13,947 nucleotides of DNA from an uncultured Clostridium sp. (GTDB taxonomy: Bacteria; Bacillota; Clostridia; Lachnospirales; Lachnospiraceae). Location: the NCBI GenBank assembly GCA_900551135.1, contig URUX01000055.1:1-13947 (forward strand), in the 5' to 3' direction. Of this stretch, positions 7,578 to 13,947 are shown piece by piece; position 1 is the first letter of the stretch; every line of letters begins with the position of its first letter. The position numbers were made by a program, and so were the translations under genes. Under the pieces are notes generated by a model. The model was not told the DNA's origin and searched no databases. It worked only from the letters and a program-made list of their open reading frames with translations.

Positions 7578-7841
7578 ATGAAAACTACCGGCGTTATCCG
7601 TAAATTAGACGAGCTTGGAAGAATCACTTTACCCATCGAGCTGCGGAGAAGCCTGGATCTTGATGTGAAAGACGGTCTTGAAATCACAGTTCAAGATGAA
7701 TACATTATCCTTCGCAAGGCTGAAGCAGGAGACGTATTCAATGGGCGTACAGAAGATCTAATTGAATATGAAGGCAAATACATATCCAAATCCACCATTC
7801 GTGAACTTGCTCAATTAGCTGGATTAAAAGTCATAGAATAG
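7578..7841 (+). CDS. abrB: AbrB/SpoVT-type DNA-binding regulator
   Basis: The 87-residue protein has the AbrB N-terminal swapped-hairpin DNA-binding domain at about residues 1-50: GVIRKLDELGRITLPIELRR, then DVKDGLEITVQD and YIILRK. In Bacillus, AbrB represses transition-phase and biofilm genes; the targets here are unknown. The C-terminal half (51-87) holds GKYISKSTIRELAQLAGL and is probably for oligomer formation, though it does not resemble a Cys-rich SpoVT domain. An AGGAGGG site precedes the ATG. The gene converges on rsmI, as abrB converges on yabC (rsmI) in B. subtilis, which supports the abrB name over a generic family member. It is also divergent to the fab operon. An insertion sequence begins 3 nt after its stop. 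Confidence 0.88.
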   Translation: MKTTGVIRKLDELGRITLPIELRRSLDLDVKDGLEITVQDEYIILRKAEAGDVFNGRTEDLIEYEGKYISKSTIRELAQLAGLKVIE

Positions 7842-7844
7842 ACA

Positions 7845-7871
7845 AAGGGGGTGTAAAAAAACTCCCCTGAT
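7845..7871 (+). repeat. Left terminal inverted repeat of the IS
   Basis: It starts AAGGGG and contains TGT followed by seven A residues. The repeat is itself palindromic: AGGGGG can pair with C and CCCCT further in, leaving the 10-nt loop TGTAAAAAAA and one bulged T at 7863. Confidence 0.85.
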
Positions 7872-7873
7872 GG

Positions 7874-7909
7874 AAAAATCGCCCAGACCGTGAAGTCTGA
7901 GCGATTTTT
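7874..7909. terminator. Bidirectional-type terminator hairpin inside the IS left end
   Basis: Arms AAAAATCGCCCAGAC (7874-7888) and GTCTGAGCGATTTTT (7895-7909) pair at 14 of 15 positions around a CGTGAA loop; the odd pair is C-A on the plus strand and a G-U wobble on the minus. A run of six T follows on the plus strand. It should end abrB transcripts and keep outside transcription from reaching the transposase gene. Confidence 0.8.
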
Positions 7910-7912
7910 TGG

Positions 7913-7918
7913 TATAAT
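7913..7918 (+). promoter_or_regulatory. Consensus -10 box just before the transposase start
   Basis: TATAAT ends 5 nt before the transposase ATG, so transcription from it would begin at about the start codon. No good -35 is seen at the proper distance and no ribosome site precedes the ATG. A leaderless, poorly expressed mRNA is possible. Confidence 0.3.
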
Positions 7919-7923
7919 GAATT

Positions 7924-9510
7924 ATGCCACTAAATCAAAATACCAATAATAATTATACAGCTCGTCAGCTGAAATTACCATTAGAAATTGAAAAATTAAT
8001 TGATATTTCTGATCCGGTATACACTTTTTGTGAGGTTATGGATCATATCGACCTATCAAGATATTTTGTAGAGAAAGGCTACAAAACAGGTCGCCCAAGA
8101 TATGATGAACAAAAACTCCTTAAAGTAATACTGTTTGCTTTCATGGAAAAAGGTGTTTGTTCGCTGCGTGAAATTGAAAAACTATGCCGCAATGACATTC
8201 GTTATATGTATCTTCTCGATGAAATGAAAGCACCTACTTTTGCCACTTTCGGAAATCTGATCCGAAATGAACTGACTGCTTCCATAGAACAGATCTTCAT
8301 GGACATAAATGCATACATTTTTTCAAAAGGTCATGTAGATTTGCAGCATACATACATTGATGGTACAAAAATGGAGGCAAATGCCAATCGTTATACATGG
8401 GTATGGAAAAAGTCCTGTATGAAAAATCGTCAGAAAACCTTTGATAAGATATCGATTCTGATTGATGCCATGAATCAAGAAGTACTTGGATATCTGGGAC
8501 TAAAGCTTGAAAAGCGTGAGGAGTATGCAATCGATTATGTTTCTGAATTGTTGGAGATGTATAAGAAAGGAACCGGACTTGATGAAAATTTGTTTGTTTC
8601 CGGATGCGGACACAGAAAAAGCATTCAGCAAAAACAATACCAGGAACTGCAAGGCTATCTAAACCGTTTAAAAGCCTATGCACGCCATATAGAAATCTGC
8701 GGGGATGAAAGAAACAGCTATTCAAAAACGGATCAGGATGCAGCTTTTATGCGCCTGAAACGTGATTACATGGGGAATGAGCAGCTGCTCCCGGCGTATA
8801 ACCTGCAGGCAGCCATCTGCGATGAGTACATAGCTGTAATCGATGTAAAACCGTACGCATCGGACATGGAATGTTTTGTACCCCTGATGGAAAAATTCAA
8901 TCGTACATATGGTCATTATCCAAAATATCCAGTTGCCGATGCAGGATATGGCTCTTACAATAATTATCTTTATTGTGAAGAACACGGCATGGAAAAATAC
9001 ATGAAATTTACCATGTACAAAAAGGAAACAACAGATAAAAAATACCATGACGATCCGTATCGTGCTGTAAATTTTGCAAAAAATGCAGATGGAGATCTGA
9101 TATGTCCAAACGGGCAGAAATTTCTCTTCAAGAGAACACAGCCTGTGAAATATAACAAATATGGAAGAACAGAAGAACTATACGAATGCGAATCCTGTGA
9201 AGGGTGTCCCCATAAGCAGGAATGCTGTCCGAAGGCACACAAAAACCGAACAATCCGGATGAATCAGGAATTAACTGCTATCCATCAGGAAGTGCTGGAC
9301 AATCTTGAGTCCATACATGGAGCTCTTTTAAGAATGAATCGAAGTATTCAATCCGAGGGTACATTTGGTATGTTAAAGTGGGATAAATCGTATAAAAGAT
9401 TATTTCGGAGAGGCGAGAAAAATGTAATTCTCGAACTTACACTGATTTCATGTGGATTCAACCTTTATAAATATCACAATAAAAAGCAGCGGCAAATGAA
9501 AGTTGCTTAA
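7924..9510 (+). CDS. IS1182-family transposase
   Basis: This 528-residue protein is a DDE transposase that would cut and join the element's ends. The N-terminal part (about 18-115) is a DUF772-type domain with LPLEIEKLIDISDPVYTF and GRPRYDEQKLLKVILF. The catalytic acids are likely Asp146 in TYIDGTKMEAN, Asp339 in VADAGYGSYNN and Glu478 in RSIQSEGTFG. Between the last two lies a probable zinc-binding cluster (CESCEGCPHKQECC, about 422-435, with Cys394 before it). There is no frameshift or internal stop, so it appears functional. The start at 7924 is the only one that keeps the whole N-terminal domain, although no Shine-Dalgarno site is visible. Antisense reading frames within it are not genes. 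Confidence 0.93.
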   Translation: MPLNQNTNNNYTARQLKLPLEIEKLIDISDPVYTFCEVMDHIDLSRYFVEKGYKTGRPRYDEQKLLKVILFAFMEKGVCSLREIEKLCRNDIRYMYLLDEMKAPTFATFGNLIRNELTASIEQIFMDINAYIFSKGHVDLQHTYIDGTKMEANANRYTWVWKKSCMKNRQKTFDKISILIDAMNQEVLGYLGLKLEKREEYAIDYVSELLEMYKKGTGLDENLFVSGCGHRKSIQQKQYQELQGYLNRLKAYARHIEICGDERNSYSKTDQDAAFMRLKRDYMGNEQLLPAYNLQAAICDEYIAVIDVKPYASDMECFVPLMEKFNRTYGHYPKYPVADAGYGSYNNYLYCEEHGMEKYMKFTMYKKETTDKKYHDDPYRAVNFAKNADGDLICPNGQKFLFKRTQPVKYNKYGRTEELYECESCEGCPHKQECCPKAHKNRTIRMNQELTAIHQEVLDNLESIHGALLRMNRSIQSEGTFGMLKWDKSYKRLFRRGEKNVILELTLISCGFNLYKYHNKKQRQMKVA

Positions 9511-9600
9511 AATTTAAGCGTGATTGGCTGAGGCTTATTCAGTGTACCATTTTTTAAACGAAAAGGTACATGTATGAGCAGAAACGGGAAGATTCATACA

Positions 9601-9642
9601 AAGAAACGCCAGTTCCGGCAAATGCCGGTTCTGGCGTTTCTT
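9601..9642. terminator. Long hairpin inside the IS right end
   Basis: Two 19-nt arms (9601-9619 and 9624-9642) pair except for two central T-T positions, around an AAAT loop. On the minus strand the stem is followed by TTTCTTTG-like sequence, so it can terminate the rsmI-side transcript; on the plus strand it follows the transposase gene. It lies inside the IS, so it was brought in by the insertion. Confidence 0.6.
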
Positions 9643-9643
9643 A

Positions 9644-9669
9644 ATCAGAGGCTTTTTTTACAGCCCCTT
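9644..9669 (-). repeat. Right terminal inverted repeat of the IS
   Basis: Read on the minus strand it starts AAGGGGCTGT and seven A residues, matching the left end with one substitution (G to C) in the outer 17 nt. AGGGGC pairs with GCCTCT (one G-U) around the same 10-nt loop as the left end. Confidence 0.85.
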
Positions 9670-9679
9670 ACATTTTTAC

Positions 9680-10525
9680 TTACAGCAATGCCTGATATAC
9701 CTCTCTTTTACTGACCCCTCTGTCCTTTGCCACCAGCTTCATCGCTTCTTTTCTATCCTTGCCCTGAGACTCATAGTAACTCATATGATCTTCTAAACTC
9801 ATATCCTCCCAGGACTTTTTTTCTTCTCTGCGGATATCCTCTATAGATTTTCCCTGAATGACAATGACACACTCACCCTTTGGTTCTTCTTTTTCATAAT
9901 ACTCCAGCGCTTCTTCAAAAGTCGTCAAAAAAGCGGTTTCATATTTCTTGGTCAATTCCCGGCAAATGGTGATTGCCCGGTTTCCCAATGTTTCATATAA
10001 ATCTTTTAATGTCTTGACCAGATGATGGGGCGCTTCATATACAATTATCGTTCTGGTTTCTCTTTTTAGTTCCTCTAAAATCCACTGACGTTCCTTTTTA
10101 TCTGCCTTTTCTGACGGCAAAAACGCTTCAAAGCAAAAACGTCTGGTAGAAAGTCCCGACATGGTAAGGGCAGTAATGCATGCTGCCGGTCCCGGCAGAG
10201 ACGTAACCTTAATTCCAGCCTCATAACATTGGCGTACCAGTTCCTCTCCCGGATCTGAAATCCCAGGAGTACCGGCATCTGTAATCAAAGCAATATTTAT
10301 CCCTGACTTCATCTGCTCTACCAGATACCTGGCTTTCTCTATTTTATTGTATTCGTGGTAACTGGTCATAGGGGTTTTAATCTCAAAATGATTGAGAAGC
10401 TTAATACTGTGCCTGGTATCCTCTGCCGCAATCAAATCCACTTCCTGCAACGTTTTCAGCACCCGAAATGTAATATCATCCAGGTTTCCAATGGGTGTTG
10501 CGCACAAATACAGCATCCCTGCCAT
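9680..10525 (-). CDS. rsmI: 16S rRNA (cytidine-1402 2'-O)-methyltransferase
   Basis: RsmI methylates the ribose of C1402 in the decoding centre of 16S rRNA, using S-adenosylmethionine. The 281-residue protein is of the tetrapyrrole-methylase superfamily and has all RsmI blocks: ATPIGNLDD (9-17), AAEDTRHS (33-40), TDAGTPGISDPG (82-93), LPGPAA (110-115) and FEAFLP (132-137; FxGFLP is more usual). The C-terminal tail with KEAMKLVAKDRGVSKREVYQALL is the small extra domain seen in full-length homologues. It is the last gene of the holB-ricT-trmN6-rsmI run, 25 nt after trmN6. Its stop lies 10 nt from the IS. Confidence 0.96.
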   Translation of the reverse strand: MAGMLYLCATPIGNLDDITFRVLKTLQEVDLIAAEDTRHSIKLLNHFEIKTPMTSYHEYNKIEKARYLVEQMKSGINIALITDAGTPGISDPGEELVRQCYEAGIKVTSLPGPAACITALTMSGLSTRRFCFEAFLPSEKADKKERQWILEELKRETRTIIVYEAPHHLVKTLKDLYETLGNRAITICRELTKKYETAFLTTFEEALEYYEKEEPKGECVIVIQGKSIEDIRREEKKSWEDMSLEDHMSYYESQGKDRKEAMKLVAKDRGVSKREVYQALL

Positions 10526-10550
10526 TTAAACTCCTCCTGTCCTGCTTATG

Positions 10551-11288
10551 TTAATACCCATAAATATCATAAATTTCGTCTGTATAAACTCCCGGTTCCT
10601 TATAAACCACAATTGGCGCTTCTGCTTTTAACATGGACTTTCCGCCTCTTACTGCCTCGATCAGTACCATATTGGCATCCCGGTCAATAAAAGGATGAAC
10701 CATCTTCATTCTCTTTGGTTCCAGCTTATATTTCTTTAAAGCCATAATAATCTCAATCAGACGGTGAGGACGGTGAACCATATAAAACCGGCCTCCTGGT
10801 TTTAATAACTTTGCTCCTGCAGAAACCACATCATCCAGTGTACATAATACTTCATGTCTGGCAATAGCTTTTGGCATATCCGGATTTTTCAGACCATGCG
10901 CATCATTCATATATGGCGGATTGGCGGTAACGACATCAAAAGAAGCCAGGGCAAAAATTTGTCCGGCTTCTTTGATATCTCCAGTTACAATGTCCACCTT
11001 TTCTTCCAAATGGTTGTAAGCCACGCTTCTTCTCGCCATGTCAGCCATTTCTTCCTGGATTTCCAAACCGGTAAAATGGCGTCCTTCTGATTTCGCCTCT
11101 AAAAGAATCGGAATGATTCCTGTACCGGTTCCCAAATCTAAAACCGTTTCTCCTGGTTTTACAGATGCAAATCCCGATAACAGAACTGCATCCATTCCAA
11201 AACAAAATGCTCCCGTATTCTGAATGATTCCGTACCCATTTCTCTGTAAATCATCAATGCGCTCGTTTTCCTTCAGATTTATTTCCAT
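10551..11288 (-). CDS. trmN6: tRNA1(Val) (adenine-37 N6)-methyltransferase-like enzyme
   Basis: The 245-residue class I methyltransferase corresponds to YabB of B. subtilis and TrmN6/YfiC of E. coli, which methylate N6 of A37 in tRNA1(Val). It has DLGTGTGIIPILL (51-63) for S-adenosylmethionine and NPPY (123-126), the signature of N6-adenine and related amino methyltransferases. The N-terminus ENERIDDLQRNGYGIIQ and FCFGMDAVLLSGF (28-40) are typical, and they fix the start at 11288 even though this overlaps the end of ricT by 35 nt. A GGAAGG site lies about 14 nt upstream, a rather long spacing. The substrate is inferred from homology and neighbourhood. Confidence 0.85.
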   Translation of the reverse strand: MEINLKENERIDDLQRNGYGIIQNTGAFCFGMDAVLLSGFASVKPGETVLDLGTGTGIIPILLEAKSEGRHFTGLEIQEEMADMARRSVAYNHLEEKVDIVTGDIKEAGQIFALASFDVVTANPPYMNDAHGLKNPDMPKAIARHEVLCTLDDVVSAGAKLLKPGGRFYMVHRPHRLIEIIMALKKYKLEPKRMKMVHPFIDRDANMVLIEAVRGGKSMLKAEAPIVVYKEPGVYTDEIYDIYGY

Positions 11289-12195
11289 TTTGTCTGGGTT
11301 TTCCTTCCTTTTTCTCTAAGTCTTCCAGCTGCTTTAACTCTGCATCTTCCAGCTTGTCAATTTTACCTTTTTCCTTCTTTTTTCTGGGCTTAAACCGCAG
11401 ATCGTCTACTTTATATTCCCGTATCTCTTTTTCATCATTGACGGTAACGATTACCTTAACAAGCTGACGTAAAACATTGACACTTTGAACTTCGCCTTTC
11501 AGTCCCTCTGCAGTTGTCACATAGTCTCCCACTCCTGGCAGCTTACTGTTCAATACCTGATACGTTTCTTCTTCATTTTTCAGACAGCACATCAGTCTGC
11601 CGCACACACCGGAAATTTTGGTGGGATTTAACGATAAATTCTGTTCCTTCGCCATCTTAATGGATACCGGCGCAAACTCTGACAAATAGGTATGGCAGCA
11701 CAGCGGACGGCCGCAGATGCCGATTCCTCCCATAATCTTAGTCTCATCACGGACTCCCACCTGACGCAGTTCAATTCTGGTTTTGAATACCGATGCCAGA
11801 TCTTTTACCAGTTCCCGGAAGTCGACTCTTCCATCAGCGGTAAAATAGAACAGAACTTTATTATTATCAAAAGTATATTCTGCATCAATCAGCTTCATAT
11901 CCAGCTGTCTTTTTTTAATCTTTTCCAGACAGATCTGAAATGCTTCCTTCTCTTTTTCCTTATTGCGCTTTTCAATCGCCTGATCTTCTTCTGTAGCCAT
12001 ACGGATAACCGGCTTTAGGGGCTGGACAACTTTTCCCTCTTCTACCTCTCTGGTTCCCAGTACAACGTATCCATATTCAATGCCTCTGGCCGTTTCTACG
12101 ATTACGTGATCACCGCATTGAATGTCCCTGCCTGCCGGATCAAAAAAATATACTTTTCCAGCAGTACGGAACCGCACTCCGATTACTTTTGTCAT
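11254..12195 (-). CDS. ricT: PSP1-domain protein RicT (YaaT)
   Basis: In B. subtilis RicT forms the Y-complex with RicA and RicF, carries iron-sulfur clusters and helps RNase Y mature mRNAs; it affects sporulation, competence and biofilms. The 313-residue protein has the PSP1 core with two cysteine motifs: GICGRPLCC (Cys161, 166, 167) and GVCGRLMCC (Cys198, 203, 204), probable metal ligands. Residues 72-95 are charged and may form a coiled coil. The C-terminal tail (about 268-313) is very rich in Lys and Glu and looks disordered. The gene starts 3 nt after the holB stop, its ribosome site lying within the holB 3' end, and overlaps trmN6 by 35 nt. RicA and RicF are not encoded in this window. 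Confidence 0.92.
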   Translation of the reverse strand: MTKVIGVRFRTAGKVYFFDPAGRDIQCGDHVIVETARGIEYGYVVLGTREVEEGKVVQPLKPVIRMATEEDQAIEKRNKEKEKEAFQICLEKIKKRQLDMKLIDAEYTFDNNKVLFYFTADGRVDFRELVKDLASVFKTRIELRQVGVRDETKIMGGIGICGRPLCCHTYLSEFAPVSIKMAKEQNLSLNPTKISGVCGRLMCCLKNEEETYQVLNSKLPGVGDYVTTAEGLKGEVQSVNVLRQLVKVIVTVNDEKEIREYKVDDLRFKPRKKKEKGKIDKLEDAELKQLEDLEKKEGKPRQNGNKSEGKRAH

Positions 12196-12198
12196 CTA

Positions 12199-13197
12199 TC
12201 AATTCTCCTTCATTACCAGCAGCATTAATTCCATAACCAGTTCCATATTTACATTGGCGCGAAGTCTGGCTCTGGCTTTTTCAATTGCCTCCAAAACAGC
12301 TTCCAGTCCCTGATAACTGCTGTTCTTGCTCATATCATTAATTGCTGAATATTCTTCATTGAAAATCAGCAGATTCATATCTTTGGTTACCTTAAACATC
12401 AATACATCCCGATACCAAAGCTGCATAAAGTCCAGACATTCATCCAGATTTAAATTGTCTTCCTTTAACTTCCGGATTGTCTCCATCAGTTCTGCAATAT
12501 CCATGGAACGCAGATGCTTTAAAAGAGCCAGCATAGTCTGGTAAACTGCCTGAAATTCCTCAGACTCTGCCAGATGTTCTGCTTTTCCCAGATTGCCTCT
12601 GGCAAAGGCAGCATAAACTTCTGCCTGATCTTCTGCCACTCTTTTTTCCTTAATCAGATAATTTTTAATCTCTGCATCTCTCAGAGGTTTTAAATTCAAC
12701 TGGACACAGCGGGACAAAATAGTAGGAAGAAACGTCTCCTGATTTGTAGTCAACAGAAGAATCACCACATATGACGGCGGTTCCTCAATAGTCTTTAACA
12801 GGGCATTTTGAGCCTGTCCTGTCATTTTCTCTGCCTCGTTCACAATATAAATCTTATATTTGCTGCTGTAAGGCCGGATTGCCACCGTATCGTTAATCTG
12901 GCTTCTGATATCATCCACGCCGATACTGGCTGGTTTTTCATGGGTTACATATATCAAATCCGGATGATTGTGGGAAATAACCTGTTTACAGGCATGGCAT
13001 TCCATACATGGGGCTACCGGATTGGAACTTCTGTTTTCACACAAAAGAGTCAGGGCAAATGCCTCTGCCAGTTCCATCTTACCCATTCCCTCTTCTCCAT
13101 TTAGAATATAGGCATGTGAAATTTTATCTGTATGAATTGCAGTCGTAAAATGCTCTTTTATGGCCTTTTGGCCTAATATCTTTTCAAATGTTTTCAT
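12199..13197 (-). CDS. holB: DNA polymerase III delta' subunit (clamp loader)
   Basis: Delta' is part of the clamp loader that places the beta sliding clamp on DNA. The 332-residue AAA+ protein starts FEKILGQKAIKEHF and ISHAYILNGEEGMGK. The P-loop GEEGMGKM (34-41) ends in Met41 instead of Thr or Ser, in keeping with delta' often being a poor ATPase. A zinc module is formed by Cys53, 64, 67 and 70. NEAEKMTGQAQNALLKTIEEPP (120-141) is the Walker B-like region, and SRC (162-164) is the sensor-1 motif typical of clamp-loader subunits. The C-terminal collar domain follows. The ATG has an AAGGAG site upstream. It leads the ricT-trmN6-rsmI run, 84 nt after the gmk-like gene. Confidence 0.94.
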   Translation of the reverse strand: MKTFEKILGQKAIKEHFTTAIHTDKISHAYILNGEEGMGKMELAEAFALTLLCENRSSNPVAPCMECHACKQVISHNHPDLIYVTHEKPASIGVDDIRSQINDTVAIRPYSSKYKIYIVNEAEKMTGQAQNALLKTIEEPPSYVVILLLTTNQETFLPTILSRCVQLNLKPLRDAEIKNYLIKEKRVAEDQAEVYAAFARGNLGKAEHLAESEEFQAVYQTMLALLKHLRSMDIAELMETIRKLKEDNLNLDECLDFMQLWYRDVLMFKVTKDMNLLIFNEEYSAINDMSKNSSYQGLEAVLEAIEKARARLRANVNMELVMELMLLVMKEN

Positions 13198-13281
13198 GCA
13201 TTAACTCCTTTATAAACAAAAGGCTTCAACAACATCTGTGTACAAAGGACAGTATATCATAAATTTTCTTTAGAAGAAAGA

Positions 13282-13749
13282 TTATTTATTGGCATCTCTA
13301 AGGATTTCCATTACAATATTTTCTATACAGGAATGAAAATCATCATTTTCAAAAGACTTCTGAATTCCACATTCTTTTAACTGTTCTTCACCGAAATCCT
13401 GTTCATCAGCCAGATACCGCCTGCACATCTCATCATAACGGGGAACCGGCTGCAATTTTTCCCGATCTAATGCCCTCTGGAGACGAAGCCCATTCTCTAC
13501 CGTAATATAGACAGGAACCAGATTTTCTTTTCCAAAATATTTTCTGGTTTTTTTATAGGATTCCAGAGTTCCTATCATAAGGTAATTCTCATTTTGTAAA
13601 TCAATCTGTCCATCATCTACTGTAAAATAACTCCAGGGACCCATCATGGTTTCATAAGTCCTGCATTCCACAACTTTTCCCCGTTTTAAAAGCTGATCCA
13701 ATTCCTCTTCTGTAGAAAAAAAATATTCTCTTCCATTGGTTTTGACTCT
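13282..13749 (-). pseudogene. Guanylate kinase-like protein, N-terminal part missing at a chimeric join
   Basis: The last 155 residues resemble the C-terminal three quarters of a guanylate-kinase-like P-loop protein of about 200 residues: NGREYFFSTEEELDQLLKRG, then a lid-like segment and LDREKLQPVPRYDEMCRRYLADEQDF near the end. A gmk-like gene directly before holB fits clostridial gene order. The P-loop and the TTRP region are absent because the sequence changes at about 13745-13752 to Bacteroidota DNA of opposite coding sense. The open frame continues to 13938, but its first 63 or so residues are only the antisense of a SusC gene. The lid residues (ETMMGPWSYF) differ from classic Gmk, so the exact substrate is uncertain. 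In the genome the gene is probably intact. Confidence 0.72.
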
Positions 13750-13947
13750 CAGGAAATAGCGGTAGAGGGGCGCACTACGATTAATGTGGTGTTGAAGGAA
13801 TCCAGTGAATTGCTGGACGAAGTGGTAGTAATAGGTTATGGTGCCGTAAAGAAGAGCGACTTGACCAGTTCCATTGCTACAGTGAAAGGTACAGAAATCA
13901 CTGAAACCGTGACGGGTAACGCTATGGACGCCTTGCAAGGTAAGGTC
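13750..13947 (+). CDS. Fragment of a SusC/RagA TonB-linked outer-membrane protein (Bacteroidota)
   Basis: The 66 codons that run off the right edge read QEIAVEGRTTINVVLKE, then LDEVVVIGYG, VKKSDLTSSIATVKG and GNAMDALQGKV. This is the end of the N-terminal carboxypeptidase-like domain and the TonB box/plug start found in SusC/RagA proteins, which import glycans across the outer membrane of Bacteroidota. A single-membrane Firmicute has no use for such a protein. There is no start codon, promoter or ribosome site, and the frame begins abruptly at the gmk-like sequence. It is almost certainly joined here by the assembler. Confidence 0.93.

Larger units (their letters stand above)
7845..9669 (+). 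mobile_element. Complete IS1182-like insertion sequence
   Basis: The element is about 1.8 kb, the usual IS1182 size, with one intact transposase gene and imperfect terminal inverted repeats. The outer 17 nt of the left end (AAGGGGGTGTAAAAAAA) match the right end on the opposite strand with one mismatch; similarity continues inward for 9-10 nt with one gap. The trinucleotide ACA flanks both sides (7842-7844 and 9670-9672) and may be a short target duplication, but three bases is weak evidence. Inside each end lies a large hairpin. A further stem TGTACC/GGTACA spans 9543-9570. Nothing suggests decay, so the element may be active or recently inserted. Confidence 0.88.

Noticed and set aside
7874..7909. 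A riboswitch or small RNA between abrB and the transposase
   Set aside because: A single stem with a T run explains it; there is no multi-helix aptamer and it lies inside the IS.
8297..9242. Minus-strand frames of 90-142 codons inside the transposase gene
   Set aside because: Antisense to a strongly conserved DDE transposase; composition (many Phe, His, Cys) is typical of reverse-strand shadows.
10355..12313. Plus-strand frames opposite rsmI, trmN6, ricT and holB
   Set aside because: All lie antisense to recognised genes and show no independent coding signals.
13198..13281. A regulatory element in the gap between the gmk-like gene and holB
   Set aside because: Only a 6-bp TTTCTT/AAGAAA stem and the holB ribosome site are visible; not enough to call a terminator or promoter.
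13750..13938. N-terminal extension of the gmk-like frame up to an ATG at 13938 on the minus strand
   Set aside because: It is the antisense of a clear SusC coding frame and has no resemblance to a P-loop domain; the open frame is accidental.

Overview
The window reads as low-GC Firmicutes DNA, most likely a gut clostridium of the Lachnospiraceae type. This rests on the gene orders, the AGGAGG-like ribosome sites, the use of FabK as enoyl reductase and the protein sequences; no rRNA is present to settle it. It looks like a complete metagenomic contig rather than a slice of a finished genome, because each extreme end carries a short stretch of an unrelated gene.

Left block (about 66-7308, all minus strand): a type II fatty acid synthesis operon in the transcription order fabH-acpP-fabK-fabD-fabG-fabF-accB-fabZ-accC. 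This is the order known from streptococcal fab clusters. FabH starts chains on acyl carrier protein; FabD loads malonyl groups; FabF, FabG, FabZ and FabK carry out the elongation cycle; AccB and AccC make malonyl-CoA together with AccD and AccA, which would lie beyond the left edge. Two junctions (acpP/fabK and fabD/fabG) are TAATG stop/start overlaps. A strong sigma-A-type promoter lies before fabH, and its predicted start site sits on a palindrome resembling the FabT operator. No fabT gene is present.

Middle (7309-9679): a 269-bp divergent spacer, a plus-strand AbrB-type regulator, then a complete IS1182-like insertion sequence (about 7845-9669, one intact 528-residue transposase) with matching terminal inverted repeats. 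The element starts 3 nt after the abrB stop and ends 10 nt before the rsmI stop, so it split a tightly convergent abrB/rsmI pair. Each IS end can fold into a small hairpin.

Right block (9680-about 13749, minus strand): gmk-like (cut), holB, ricT/yaaT (PSP1 domain), trmN6 and rsmI. This matches the holB-yaaT-yabA-yabB-yazA-yabC/abrB neighbourhood of Bacillus subtilis, but without yabA or yazA.

Ends: positions 1 to about 65 (minus) encode a DUF362-type peptide fused in frame to AccC, and 13750-13947 (plus) encode the plug start of a Bacteroidota SusC/RagA TonB-linked outer-membrane protein abutting a beheaded gmk-like gene. Both are best read as chimeric assembly joins, not biology. I found no CRISPR array, tRNA, rRNA or defence system.
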